Shown one piece after another: positions 44,977 to 53,711 of a DNA stretch of 58,931 nt. The notes below the pieces were generated by a model. That model worked only from the letters and a program-made list of their open reading frames with translations, was not told the origin of the DNA and searched no databases. The translations under genes were made by a program, and so were the position numbers. Within the stretch, counting starts at the first letter, position 1. Every line of letters starts with the position of its first letter. Source of the stretch: Phormidium sp. FACHB-1136 (GTDB taxonomy: Bacteria; Cyanobacteriota; Cyanobacteriia; Phormidesmidales; Phormidesmidaceae); assembly GCF_014697375.1 (NCBI RefSeq), contig NZ_JACJRS010000028.1, positions 1-58,931 of the forward strand, written 5' to 3'.

Positions 44977-45645
44977 CTAGGGAGATTCTATCGGGGCCAT
45001 TTCGTGGGGCAGATGGCCCTGCCAGCGGTTGAGGGGCACGCAGTCGATGTCGATCTGATCGAGGGCGCGGGCGACGACAAAATCTACCAAGTCCTCAATG
45101 CTTTGGGGACGATGATACCAGGCGGGAATGGCGGGGACGATGCGGGCTCCGGCTTCGGCCAGGGTGGTTAGGTTCCGTAGATGGATGAGGCTGAAGGGGG
45201 TTTCGCGGGGCACGATCACCAGTTTGCGGCCTTCTTTAAGCTGCACATCGGCGGCCCGTTCCAGTAGGTCAGAACTCATCCCTGCTGCCAGTCTGGCCAC
45301 GGTGCTCATGCTGCACGGAATCACCACCATGCCCGCCGCCCGAAGGGATCCGCTGGCGATGGACGCGCCCACATCCCCCCAAGGGTGGCACCTGATCGTG
45401 CCTGCGGTCTCGACTCCGGCCTGCTGCCGCCAAAACTGGGCCTGCCGTTCGGGGTCAACGGGCATGGTGATGCCTTCCTCGGCCTGCCACACCATCTGAC
45501 AGGCTTTGGAGGCCACCACATCCACCACACCCCCCGCCGCTAGGACATGCTTGAGGGTGCGGACGGCGTAGATGAGTCCAGAGGCTCCCGTAATGCCGAC
45601 AATCAGCGGTCGGGGCGGGGGCGGGGGCATAGGATGCGTGGCCAC
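44977..45645 (-). CDS. ubiX: Flavin prenyltransferase UbiX
   Basis: A 222-residue enzyme that makes prenylated FMN, the cofactor of the decarboxylase UbiD, from FMN and dimethylallyl phosphate. It holds the UbiX/Pad1 motifs VGITGASGLIYAVR at the FMN phosphate, VVIPCSMSTVARLAAGMSSD, and VPRETPFSLIHLRNL. In cyanobacteria this cofactor supports plastoquinone ring formation. The start lies only three bases after the rnr stop, so both genes are read from one transcript. Confidence 0.95.
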   Translation of the reverse strand: MATHPMPPPPPRPLIVGITGASGLIYAVRTLKHVLAAGGVVDVVASKACQMVWQAEEGITMPVDPERQAQFWRQQAGVETAGTIRCHPWGDVGASIASGSLRAAGMVVIPCSMSTVARLAAGMSSDLLERAADVQLKEGRKLVIVPRETPFSLIHLRNLTTLAEAGARIVPAIPAWYHRPQSIEDLVDFVVARALDQIDIDCVPLNRWQGHLPHEMAPIESP

Positions 45646-45648
45646 GAC

Positions 45649-48030
45649 CTATTCGCTCTCGTCGCTGTTGAGGTCGGTGCCAGCGGTTTCAGGGGTGTCC
45701 TCGTCGTAGGTGGGGTTTTCCTCGTCGTCGGGCATTTGGCTACCGCCACCCACGGCCACCAGGTCAATCTGCTGGCGGTAGTAATCGACGCTCTTCACCT
45801 GCACATCCACCTTGTCGCCGAGGCGGTATTGCTGGCGATTTTTGCGGCCCACCAGTTTTTGTTGACGGGCGCGGTACTCGTACCAGTCGTCCTTGAGGGA
45901 GCTGACATGCACCAGCCCTTCCACCAGCAGTTCTTCAATTTCCACAAAGAAGCCGTAGGACTGTACCCCCGTAATCAACCCGTGGAACACTTCCCCGGTG
46001 TGGGAGCGCATGAATTCAGCCTTTTTCAACCCTTCTAGGTCAGATTCGGCTTCCTGGGCCAGTCGTTCCCGCTCGGTGAGGTGGATGGCCAGACGGGGCA
46101 GGTCGTCCTCTAGCTCGTGCTGAATTTCGGGGGGGAGGACGTTCCAGCTAATTTGGCCGTGGCAGGAACTATGGTGCAAATCCACGCCGTCCTTAGATCG
46201 GGTGGAGCGACGGTCGCGGCCCGACTCAAACACCGCATGGAGAATGCGATGCACCATCAGGTCGGCATAGCGGCGAGAGGGGGAGGTGAAATGGGTATAG
46301 CCCTCGGCCAAACCCAGGCCAAAGTGTTGGGCCGAGTGGGTGCTGTAGAAGGCGGGCTGGATGGTTTCGAGCAGCAGGTAGGTGAGGATTTTCTCGGCAC
46401 TGGAGGCGGCGAACTGTTCCACAAACCGCTGGTAGTCCTTGGGCTGGGGCGCGTCCTCGGATTCCAGGGTGAGCTGGATGTCCATGTTTTCTACCAGCTT
46501 AGTCAGCTCTTGTACGTCGCTGGGGTCGGGAGCGCGGTGTAGCCGATAGATGGCCGGAACGCCCAGAGCCACCAAATGCTGCGCCACCAGTTGATTGGTC
46601 AGCAGCATACATTCGGTGACAATTTGTCGAGCCGAACCACCCACCGACACCACCATCACCCCCAGTAGCCCCTCATCGTCGTACTGGAATTTGGGGGAGC
46701 GATAGTGGGCGAGGGGTTCTTCGGCATCGGCGGGGAAGTCGTATTCCGGCAGGTTCAGCTCAAAGGAACCGCGATGGAGCCGTTGCCGCTTGATGGCTTG
46801 GCTGAGGTAGAGCAGATTGTCCAGCAGGTCGTAGATGGGGGAAAGTTTTTTAAGCTCCTTGGCCTCTACTCCCAGGCTGCTCAGCAGATCGGGATTATCC
46901 CGCTCTAGCACCGCCTGAGCCGCTTGGTAGGTAACGTGGTGGTTGACGTTGATCACGGCGGGCCGAATTTCGTACTCCAGTACGTTTCCGGTGTCATCAA
47001 GGGTGACCAGCACTGATAGGGCCAGCCGATCCTTGCCCACCTCCAGGGAACCCAGCGGCCCCGATAGCGGTGGCGGCAGCATGGGAATCACCGTATCACC
47101 CAAATACACTGAGGTACCCCGCTTAGCCGCCTCTTGGTCGATGGCGGAATGGGCCGGGACGTAGTGGGTAATGTCAGAAATGTGAACCCCTAGCCGCCAG
47201 TGACCCGCCTCAGTTCTTTCTAGGGTGAGGGCGTCGTCCACCACGGATACATTGGGGCCATCGATGGTGAGGGTGAGCAGATCCCGTAGATCCAGGCGAT
47301 CCTTCAGGTGGGTTTTACCGAGGCGTAGGGGTAGGGCTTCCGTTTCGGCTAGCACCCGGTCGGAAAACTGGCGGGGCAGGTCATGTTTGCAGTGGACGAT
47401 ATCCAGGTCTGAGGCGGCTTCGGCATTGCTGCCTAAAATTTGCGCCACCCGCCCCTGGGGAGGGTTTTGACCGAGGGGATAGCGCACAATTTCCACATGG
47501 GCTAGTTGATCCACGGCCTCTTGCAGATCGCCGCCATGAGCCAGGAGGGACAGTTCAAACAACAGCCGATCATCCAGGGGCACCGCTCGGTAGTCGTTTT
47601 CTTCTTGCTTGACCCGAGCTAGCACCGAGGCATTGGCCCGTTCTAAAATCAGCCGCACCTCGCCTTCGGGGCTACGCCGTCCCACCCCTTCCTTGGTCAC
47701 GCGCACCAGGACCCGGTCACCGTTCCAGGCATTATTGAGGTGGCTTTCGCGCACATAGATATCCTCTGCGCCCTCTTCATCTTGAATCGCAAAGCAGAAG
47801 CCCTTGCTAGAACAGCGCAGTTTTCCTTCCACCACCCCTTCTTCCGGGCTACGGCGATACTTCCCGCGCTCTTTGACCAACACCCCAATGCGCTCTAGGG
47901 CATCCACGGCGATCTGTAGGTCGCGCTGGCTGGTGTCGGTGGTGCAGTGCAGCTTCTTTTCGAGGTTTTTCAGGGTGAGGGTTTTGTCTTTGCCAAAACT
48001 CGCGAGTAATGCCGCAATCGAAAATTCCAT
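45649..48030 (-). CDS. rnr: Ribonuclease R/II family 3'-5' exoribonuclease
   Basis: A 793-residue RNA-degrading enzyme starting MEFSIAALLASFGKDK. Order: N-terminal winged helix (about 1-60), cold shock-like domains (about 60-220), RNB catalytic domain (about 240-590) and an S1 domain (about 660-740). The RNB metal cluster reads TIDGPNVSVVDDAL, with D257, D265 and D266. E. coli RNase II has a further Asp (D207) at the place of V263 here. Later catalytic parts are present: YRLHRAPDPSDVQELTK and FGLGLAEGYTHFTSPSRRYA. The ORF also allows ATG 48042, four codons earlier. The ubiX gene follows three bases after the stop. Confidence 0.93.
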   Translation of the reverse strand: MEFSIAALLASFGKDKTLTLKNLEKKLHCTTDTSQRDLQIAVDALERIGVLVKERGKYRRSPEEGVVEGKLRCSSKGFCFAIQDEEGAEDIYVRESHLNNAWNGDRVLVRVTKEGVGRRSPEGEVRLILERANASVLARVKQEENDYRAVPLDDRLLFELSLLAHGGDLQEAVDQLAHVEIVRYPLGQNPPQGRVAQILGSNAEAASDLDIVHCKHDLPRQFSDRVLAETEALPLRLGKTHLKDRLDLRDLLTLTIDGPNVSVVDDALTLERTEAGHWRLGVHISDITHYVPAHSAIDQEAAKRGTSVYLGDTVIPMLPPPLSGPLGSLEVGKDRLALSVLVTLDDTGNVLEYEIRPAVINVNHHVTYQAAQAVLERDNPDLLSSLGVEAKELKKLSPIYDLLDNLLYLSQAIKRQRLHRGSFELNLPEYDFPADAEEPLAHYRSPKFQYDDEGLLGVMVVSVGGSARQIVTECMLLTNQLVAQHLVALGVPAIYRLHRAPDPSDVQELTKLVENMDIQLTLESEDAPQPKDYQRFVEQFAASSAEKILTYLLLETIQPAFYSTHSAQHFGLGLAEGYTHFTSPSRRYADLMVHRILHAVFESGRDRRSTRSKDGVDLHHSSCHGQISWNVLPPEIQHELEDDLPRLAIHLTERERLAQEAESDLEGLKKAEFMRSHTGEVFHGLITGVQSYGFFVEIEELLVEGLVHVSSLKDDWYEYRARQQKLVGRKNRQQYRLGDKVDVQVKSVDYYRQQIDLVAVGGGSQMPDDEENPTYDEDTPETAGTDLNSDESE

Positions 48031-48421
48031 GTAGCGACTCATTCCTAAGGATTATTCGTGTCTGACTCGTGCCTGATTCGTGCCGGGTTGTCCGTTGCGA
48101 GGTTGGGTCGTAACGCCTGGGTGTGTCGCCCAGCCTCCGCAAAGGAGATCGTCAATTCAGGGGCTGACCGGGAACAAAACTGGATGGGAGGCCCACCGCC
48201 AGCCCTGAATCGAATGGTTTGACCGTGACCTGAATGGAGTCGAAACGGTCAAAGGTCGTGGCCTGCCGAATCCTTCAACGGGATCAGCAAAGCACATCCT
48301 TTACAGTCTCTCAATAAATGGGACGCTGTCAAACTTTTTTGTCAATACTGCGTTCCGGTTTGCCCGGTGATGGCTGGTTAGACGAACGGTTTGCCCGACC
48401 GATCATCAAGGGTTCATGTAC
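48031..48421. other. Intergenic region between rnr and phoU with two inverted repeats
   Basis: About 390 bases lie between two minus-strand genes. Two arms, ATTCAGGGGCTG (48155-48166) and CAGCCCTGAAT (48200-48210), can pair with one bulge. Directly after, TTTGACCGT (48218-48226) and ACGGTCAAA (48245-48253) pair perfectly over an 18-base loop. On the minus strand this would lie in the leader of rnr, or be a separate small RNA. No protein gene is supported. Confidence 0.5.
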
Positions 48422-49084
48422 CTAGGTTCGCTCCCCAGTGACGATATAGGCCACTCGCTTGCCCACATTCGTGGCATGGTCGGCAATGCGTTCCATGTAG
48501 CGAATGGCCAGCACCAGCAGCACCGTGGGCTCCACGGATCCGGTGAGGTTGGTTTGATGGGCGAGCAGATCGTAGAGTTCATCGTAGTCGTCGTCTACGG
48601 CGTCGTCCTTTTGTTTAATCTCTAGGCCAGCGGTGGCGTCTAGGTCAGAAAGGGCCAAGAGGCTCATGGCAACCATGGAACGGCAGCGATCCAGCATGGT
48701 CTGCACCCGGCCCATTAAGGGATGAACTGGGTAAGGAAACAGCTTAATGGCCACATCGCCCAGATCCTTGGCGTAGTCCCCAATGCGTTCGAGGTCGCGC
48801 ACCATTTGAATAAAGGCACCCACCCGTCGCAGATCCCCATCGGCGGAGGTGGGTAGGGTGAAGAGGTGCATACAGTCCACCTCAATTTGGCGGTAGAAGC
48901 GATCCACCTGCTTGTCTTGGCTCCGTAATCGTTGGGCCGCCTCTAGATTGCGATCACAGAGAGCCTCCCGCGCCAGCACACAGGAATTTTCGACGAGGGC
49001 ACCCATGCGCAATAAATCTCGCTGCACCCGTAGGAGTTGTCGCTCAAACTCGCTACGAATGGGGGGCGTTGTGCTGACCGCCAT
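48422..49084 (-). CDS. phoU: Phosphate signalling complex protein PhoU
   Basis: A 220-residue helical protein starting MAVSTTPPIRSEFERQLLRV. It contains two PhoU helical-bundle repeats with the metal-binding motifs QMVRDLERIGDYAKD and LAIRYMERIADHATN (E/DxxxD type). It links the Pst transporter to the SphS/SphR sensor pair, limiting phosphate-starvation signalling. The frame reaches back to 49120, but ATG 49084 fits. No pst genes are nearby. psaM is divergent from it. Confidence 0.93.
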   Translation of the reverse strand: MAVSTTPPIRSEFERQLLRVQRDLLRMGALVENSCVLAREALCDRNLEAAQRLRSQDKQVDRFYRQIEVDCMHLFTLPTSADGDLRRVGAFIQMVRDLERIGDYAKDLGDVAIKLFPYPVHPLMGRVQTMLDRCRSMVAMSLLALSDLDATAGLEIKQKDDAVDDDYDELYDLLAHQTNLTGSVEPTVLLVLAIRYMERIADHATNVGKRVAYIVTGERT

Positions 49085-49521
49085 CGACGGCGTTAACCAC
49101 GGATCCGCATCCTGCACCAATATCCTCTCCCTGGGGTTATCCTAGCCGGAGATCGCGCTGGGTGGCGATGCCTAGCCCGTCTCAAAAACTATAGCTTTTC
49201 TGGGCAAACCACTGGGTCTACCTTGGAACAAGGTTTAGTTAGCTTAGCGTTAAATTCCCTTAAAATTTCGTCATCTTTAGCGAACATTGCCATCCTCACC
49301 ATCACGCCCGAAGCCTGCCCAAATCGTCACTCTAGGGCCATTTCCAGGAGCTAGCCCCCGGCGTAGTCCTCCCATCCGAATCATTCCCCAAACCATCCAC
49401 CGACCGTTAAGCTGTGTAACAGTTGCCGCCCTCTCTAGCCTAGAACAGGCCGACTTAGTTAACAATCAGGTCTAGACAAGTCTGTCATCCATCGTTCACC
49501 CCGTTTTTGAGGAATTGTTCT
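49085..49521. other. Intergenic region between phoU and psaM
   Basis: About 440 bases between divergent genes. No other gene is supported. It should hold the promoters of phoU and psaM. GAGGAA at 49509-49514 is the ribosome binding site of psaM. Confidence 0.6.
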
Positions 49522-49611
49522 ATGTCAGATACTCAGGTTTTTATCGCCCTGGCCCTGGCCCTAATTCCCGGCGTGCTGGCTTTCCGGCTGTCCACCGAAC
49601 TCTATAAGTAG
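49522..49611 (+). CDS. psaM: Photosystem I reaction centre subunit XII
   Basis: A 29-residue thylakoid protein starting MSDTQVFIALALALIPGVLA and ending FRLSTELYK. The ending and the DTQV(Y/F) start are hallmarks of PsaM, a single-helix subunit of photosystem I that helps form the trimer. The ribosome site GAGGAA precedes the ATG. A strong terminator-like hairpin follows about 110 bases downstream. It is too short for standard gene callers in many settings. Confidence 0.95.
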   Translation: MSDTQVFIALALALIPGVLAFRLSTELYK

Positions 49612-49718
49612 GCTGTCCACCAAACCGGACGCCTAGGCGCTGGAAAACGGTCTGATTCAGTTGAGCCTGATTCAGACCTGCTTTGGCTTTTATCAACCTA
49701 CCCCGCGTCACCATCACG

Positions 49719-49755
49719 AAGCCCCTGATTCCCATTGCATCAGGGGCTTGTTTGT
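49719..49755 (+). terminator. Rho-independent terminator-like hairpin after psaM
   Basis: AAGCCCCTGAT and ATCAGGGGCTT form a perfect 11-bp stem over a nine-base loop, followed by GTTTGTT. It lies between psaM and the convergent ycf39 gene, and could serve both. Confidence 0.8.
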
Positions 49756-49810
49756 TGATCTCTAGATCCCGGTTCACCACCCTAGAGGTGTGAGGAAGGG
49801 GGTTAGCAGC

Positions 49811-50767
49811 CTAGAAGGGGAGTTTTTTCTTGTTGGCCTTATCGCGGTCGTAGTCCAGTTCCTTCAGCTTTTTCATAATCCGGCTGAAGTATTCCTGCAT
49901 GTAGTCTTCCAGGGTGCTGATTTCCTCTGGATTGATGCCAAAGGCGCTGTAGGTCTCCTCCATGGGGGCATCCAGGGGCTGAGAGCCGGAGACCACTTCC
50001 ACAAAAGCTAGACGATCCGCGAAATTCCAGCCCCACTGGAAGAAGTAGGCCACCTTGCGAATGACCCGCAGCAGGTCAAGGGAAATGCGGGACACCTTGG
50101 AACTCTGGCCGCACTTGCGCTCACAGAGGCGGATGATTTCGTAGGCCCCCCAGGCGCGAGGCCCAGCCAGAGGGAAGGTGCGGTTAACGGTGGCGGGAGT
50201 GGTGAGCGCCTTCACCGCAAATTTGGCGATGTCTTGGGTGTCCATATAAGCGGTGGGGGCCGCTTCGCCCATCACCCAAATGGATTGCTTTTCCAAAATG
50301 GGAATAGCGTATTGACCAATGAGACCCTGAAGGAAGCCGCAGGGTTGCAGAATCGTGTAGTCGAGGCCAGATTCGGCCAGAAATTTCTCGGTGCAGCGCT
50401 TCACGTTCATCAGGGGAACGTGGGGGAATTTCTCAGAATTGAGAATGGAAATGAAGATAAACCGCTTTACGCCAGCGGCCTGGGTGGCTTGGATCAGGTT
50501 GACTTTGCCCTGCCAGTCTACGGTTTGCACGGATTCTGAGGGGCGGGCCGTGGCGGCATCGATCACCGCATCTACCCCCTCTAGGGCTGGGGGCAGGGTG
50601 TCGGGCTGGGTGAGATTGCCCCGCACCAGTTCCACGCCCCACTCCCGCAAAAAGCCCGCCCGTTGGGCGCTTCTGGCCATACAGCGCACCTCGTGCCCTT
50701 CGTCCAACGCACGGCGAACGATTTGCCTGCCTAGGGTGCCAGTCGCGCCAACAACGAGTACTTTCAT
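49811..50767 (-). CDS. ycf39: Ycf39 family photosystem II assembly protein
   Basis: A 318-residue atypical short-chain dehydrogenase starting MKVLVVGATGTLGRQIVRRA, with the NAD(P)-binding GxxGxxG pattern GATGTLG. Ycf39 binds high-light-inducible proteins and helps insert chlorophyll into early D1 assembly complexes. The end is Lys-rich (DRDKANKKKLPF). It follows petM on the same strand by 75 bases. The ATG at 50767 is chosen over 50782. Confidence 0.93.
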   Translation of the reverse strand: MKVLVVGATGTLGRQIVRRALDEGHEVRCMARSAQRAGFLREWGVELVRGNLTQPDTLPPALEGVDAVIDAATARPSESVQTVDWQGKVNLIQATQAAGVKRFIFISILNSEKFPHVPLMNVKRCTEKFLAESGLDYTILQPCGFLQGLIGQYAIPILEKQSIWVMGEAAPTAYMDTQDIAKFAVKALTTPATVNRTFPLAGPRAWGAYEIIRLCERKCGQSSKVSRISLDLLRVIRKVAYFFQWGWNFADRLAFVEVVSGSQPLDAPMEETYSAFGINPEEISTLEDYMQEYFSRIMKKLKELDYDRDKANKKKLPF

Positions 50768-50842
50768 GGGGGAATGATACAAAAGTTAACTTGTTCTAAG
50801 AATATCAGATGGATTCCCCCGCGTAGGTCATCGGCAAGAAAT

Positions 50843-50947
50843 CTACTCTTCGCCGCCCTGGATCCGCAGCATCAGGAAGCCCGCCCCCAGCCCCACCAGG
50901 GTTAAGGTAAAGATGAGGATAGAGGTGCTAAAAATTTCGCCGCCCAT
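50843..50947 (-). CDS. petM: Cytochrome b6-f complex subunit 7
   Basis: A 34-residue membrane protein starting MGGEIFSTSILIFTLTLVGL and ending MLRIQGGEE. The single helix and the ending (I/V)QG(A/G)EE are typical of PetM, a small peripheral subunit of the cytochrome b6-f complex. AAGGAGAT lies seven bases upstream of the ATG. It is divergent from pdxA and followed by ycf39. Confidence 0.93.
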   Translation of the reverse strand: MGGEIFSTSILIFTLTLVGLGAGFLMLRIQGGEE

Positions 50948-51061
50948 TTTAGAGATCTCCTTACAACAGCAGATAACGTGATAAACCGATCCGTTGCGGA
51001 CTGTCCCCAAAGGACACATCCCTAGACCGCCCCTATTTTAGACCCTTTGGTGACGCCCCCG

Positions 51062-52156
51062 ATGCCCTACCCCACTCCCCTGTCTCCCCCGTTCGCCGCC
51101 GAGGCTCTGCCCCCAATCCCTCGTCCCCGCCTAGCCATTCCCCTGGGCGATCCCGCTGGCATTGGCCCAGAGGTGGTATTGAAGGCGCTGGCGACGAAGG
51201 ATTGGTCGGATCAGGCGGAGATCACCCTGTTGGGCAGTGCGGCCCTTGTGGAGAAGACCTTGGTTCACTTGAGGCGTCAGGCGGGGGATCAGCCCTGGCC
51301 CAAACTGGATCAGATAACGCTGGTGGAGGTGCCGTCTTCTCTTTCCGAGCACGAGCTCACCTGGGGGCAGGAGAGTGCCGCCACCGGATCCGCCAGTTTC
51401 GCCTACCTGCAAGCGGCCATTGCCGCCACGGTGGCGGGTCAATTTGAGGCCATTGTCACCGCGCCCATTGCTAAATCGGCCTGGAAAGCGGCGAGCCATA
51501 ACTACCCTGGCCAAACGGAACTCTTGGCGGAAGGGGCCGGAACCCAAGACTTCGCGATGGCCTTTGTGGCCCGATCTCCCCACACAGGCTGGTCTCTGCG
51601 AACGATGCTGGTCACGACCCACATTCCCCTTCATCAAGTCCCCCAGGCGTTGAACCCGGCCCTGATGACCCAAAAGTTGGATTTGCTGATTCGCAGCCTG
51701 CGCCAGGATTTTGGCATTGCCGAACCCCGGATTGCCATCGCTGGATTGAACCCCCACAGCGGCGAAGGGGGCCAACTGGGCCACGAAGAACAGGACTGGC
51801 TAATTCCCTGGATGGAAACCCAGCGCCAACGCTATCCCCAGGTGCGTATTGATGGCCCCACGCCGCCGGATACCCTGTGGGTGCGGCCTGGACAAGCTTG
51901 GTTTGGCACCAAGCCCCGTGCCATTGAATCCGCCCACGATGCCTATCTGGCCCTATACCATGACCAAGGGTTGATTCCGGTGAAACTGATGGCCTTTGAC
52001 CGAGCGGTGAACACCACCCTGGGTCTGCCCTTTATCCGCACCTCCCCCGACCACGGTACCGCCTTCGACATTGCCGGACAAGGGATCGCCGACCCCAGTA
52101 GTATGATTGCCGCCATCGACCTCGCCATTGAATTGGCCCAGGTGCGGTTAGGGTAA
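51062..52156 (+). CDS. pdxA: 4-hydroxythreonine-4-phosphate dehydrogenase
   Basis: A 364-residue enzyme of pyridoxal 5'-phosphate synthesis that oxidises 4-phosphohydroxy-L-threonine. Motifs: [18 protein letters not shown] at the start of the fold, [14 protein letters not shown], the metal-binding [13 protein letters not shown] region and [13 protein letters not shown] with the end-of-domain [14 protein letters not shown]. The ATG at 51062 is used; GTG at 51050 and TTG at 51047 are in frame. It is divergent from petM with about 115 bases between. Confidence 0.95.
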   Translation: MPYPTPLSPPFAAEALPPIPRPRLAIPLGDPAGIGPEVVLKALATKDWSDQAEITLLGSAALVEKTLVHLRRQAGDQPWPKLDQITLVEVPSSLSEHELTWGQESAATGSASFAYLQAAIAATVAGQFEAIVTAPIAKSAWKAASHNYPGQTELLAEGAGTQDFAMAFVARSPHTGWSLRTMLVTTHIPLHQVPQALNPALMTQKLDLLIRSLRQDFGIAEPRIAIAGLNPHSGEGGQLGHEEQDWLIPWMETQRQRYPQVRIDGPTPPDTLWVRPGQAWFGTKPRAIESAHDAYLALYHDQGLIPVKLMAFDRAVNTTLGLPFIRTSPDHGTAFDIAGQGIADPSSMIAAIDLAIELAQVRLG

Positions 52157-52411
52157 GCTGCTAGGGCAAGCTGCGCCGACCTCAGGAACCCGTGAATAAC
52201 AATTTCGTCACAGACCCGCAGAGTAGCCCTCACCCAAAATTACAGCATTTGTTAATGGCACGGGGCAGCAATTAAGGGGACAATAACCCAAACTTAACCA
52301 ACCAACTTCAAAAAAATATCAGTAAACTGAGATACGGAATCCAAAGATTCTTATCGAAGCTTATCGTTTTACGCTTGCGCTTCTATTGCCCCCTGATTAC
52401 AGGATTTCCCT

Positions 52412-52633
52412 ATGCTTCAGTCCCTCCATTACTCCATCGACATCATTCGCGACGAAGCCCGACACTTGGTGCAAAAGGGCTTGGTGGGTCGTCAGCAGCC
52501 CATCTACACCCTCTGCCGCCACATCCCCGCCCGTGAATGGGTGCTGGTGGAGACCGAACTCGAATCCTCCGGCTTTCTCCTGCGGGATCGAGTCGCCGAC
52601 CTGATGGGCCGCGAAGACTGGGAAAACGACTAG
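52412..52633 (+). CDS. DUF4327 family protein
   Basis: A 73-residue cyanobacterial protein starting MLQSLHYSIDIIRDEARHLV. The patterns RQQPIYTLCRHIPAREW and LLRDRVADLMGREDW mark the DUF4327 family, of unknown function. AGGA precedes the ATG. It is convergent with the DUF72 gene, with a hairpin between the two. Confidence 0.92.
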   Translation: MLQSLHYSIDIIRDEARHLVQKGLVGRQQPIYTLCRHIPAREWVLVETELESSGFLLRDRVADLMGREDWEND

Positions 52634-52642
52634 GCCCATCCA

Positions 52643-52675
52643 CGTAGGTGCCTTACTTCGAGAAAGCACCCTACG
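52643..52675. terminator. Possible bidirectional terminator hairpin
   Basis: CGTAGGTGC (52643-52651) and GCACCCTACG (52666-52675) pair with one bulged base between two convergent genes. There is no T-run on either side, so termination may need another factor. Confidence 0.4.
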
Positions 52676-52689
52676 CCTAAACCCACCCC

Positions 52690-53583
52690 CTAAAACAAAC
52701 TCAATTGGGCCGAGGCAGCGGATACCTCGGCTTCTTGCTTTAAACAAACGTCCCAGGGCAGATCGGGCAAATCCACCCCAGCCTGTTGCAAGCGGTGGTA
52801 CATGGCCTGGGCCACCCTGGGCGATTTCACCTCCTGGGGGCAGTGGGCAAAAAAGTAAACCTTGGTGCCAGCGGCCAGCCATTGGGCGATTCGGGGCGTC
52901 CATTCCGCCAGGTAGGGATCGTTCAGGTCAAAGCTGGGGTGGCTGATGTAGCGAATGATCGTAAACGGGGCCGTGACCACGGGCTGAAGGGGCACCTGGG
53001 GTTTGCGCCGCTCGGAACCCAGTTGGGGGTCTTCGTCGGCATTCTCCAACCCGTTGTAGATTGGGCGCGTATCCAACAGCACCCGACCCACGCCCAACTC
53101 TGTCAGCACTTGGTTCAAACGGTTGGCGATGGGTGCCGCGAACCACTCTAAATGGCGCACCTCTACGGCAATAGGATACCGCTGCCGGGGCCACTGGGTT
53201 AAGAAATCGCGCAGATCGGCTCCCTGGGCAGGGCGGTAGGTAGGTGGCAGTTGCAGAAACACCGGGCCAAGGCGATCCCCCAGGGGTGACAGGGTTTCCA
53301 TAAACCTCTGGGCCGCGTCTAGGTGGGGTAATAGCTTGCCTTGGTGGGAAAACACCTTGGGTAACTTAGGACAAAACCGAAAGCCGGGGGGCATCGTATC
53401 GGCCCAGCGTTCGATGGTTCTGGCATCGGGCATCGAGTAAAACGTGGTGTTGCCCTCCACGGTGGTCATCCGCTCTCCATACAGGCGCAAAAAATCCCCG
53501 GCCTTACTGCCTTGGGGATAGAACTCGCCCATCCAATCCTTAAACGCCCAAACGGCGCAGCCTGTGAAATAGCGATTACCCAT
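52690..53583 (-). CDS. DUF72 (YecE-like) family protein
   Basis: A 297-residue TIM-barrel protein of the DUF72 family. It starts MGNRYFTGCAVWAFKDWMGE, with the family patterns VEGNTTFYSMPD, FCPKLPKVFSHQ, GPVFLQLPPTY and IAVEVRHLEW. The molecular role is not known; the fold resembles sugar isomerases and endonuclease IV. The family end VYFFAHCPQE is present. A family B repeat lies just upstream. Confidence 0.92.
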   Translation of the reverse strand: MGNRYFTGCAVWAFKDWMGEFYPQGSKAGDFLRLYGERMTTVEGNTTFYSMPDARTIERWADTMPPGFRFCPKLPKVFSHQGKLLPHLDAAQRFMETLSPLGDRLGPVFLQLPPTYRPAQGADLRDFLTQWPRQRYPIAVEVRHLEWFAAPIANRLNQVLTELGVGRVLLDTRPIYNGLENADEDPQLGSERRKPQVPLQPVVTAPFTIIRYISHPSFDLNDPYLAEWTPRIAQWLAAGTKVYFFAHCPQEVKSPRVAQAMYHRLQQAGVDLPDLPWDVCLKQEAEVSAASAQLSLF

Positions 53584-53625
53584 AGGCCGACCCAACCCGA
53601 ATCAAAACCAACGATGACCACCCCG

Positions 53626-53690
53626 AAAGACCGTAGGGGGGTGGTCTCCTCACCCAGTTATCGGGGGTAAGCCAGCCGGATTGGGTGTAA
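53626..53690. repeat. Dispersed repeat, family B, copy 3
   Basis: This diverged copy reads AGACCGTAGGGGGGTGGTCT then CCTCACCC, and its tail has TAAGCCAGCCGGATTGGGTG. The hairpin is shorter than in the other copies because bases are missing in one arm. It separates two minus-strand genes. Confidence 0.7.
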
Positions 53691-53711
53691 CGCTCCACGG
53701 ATGCCCCTAGC

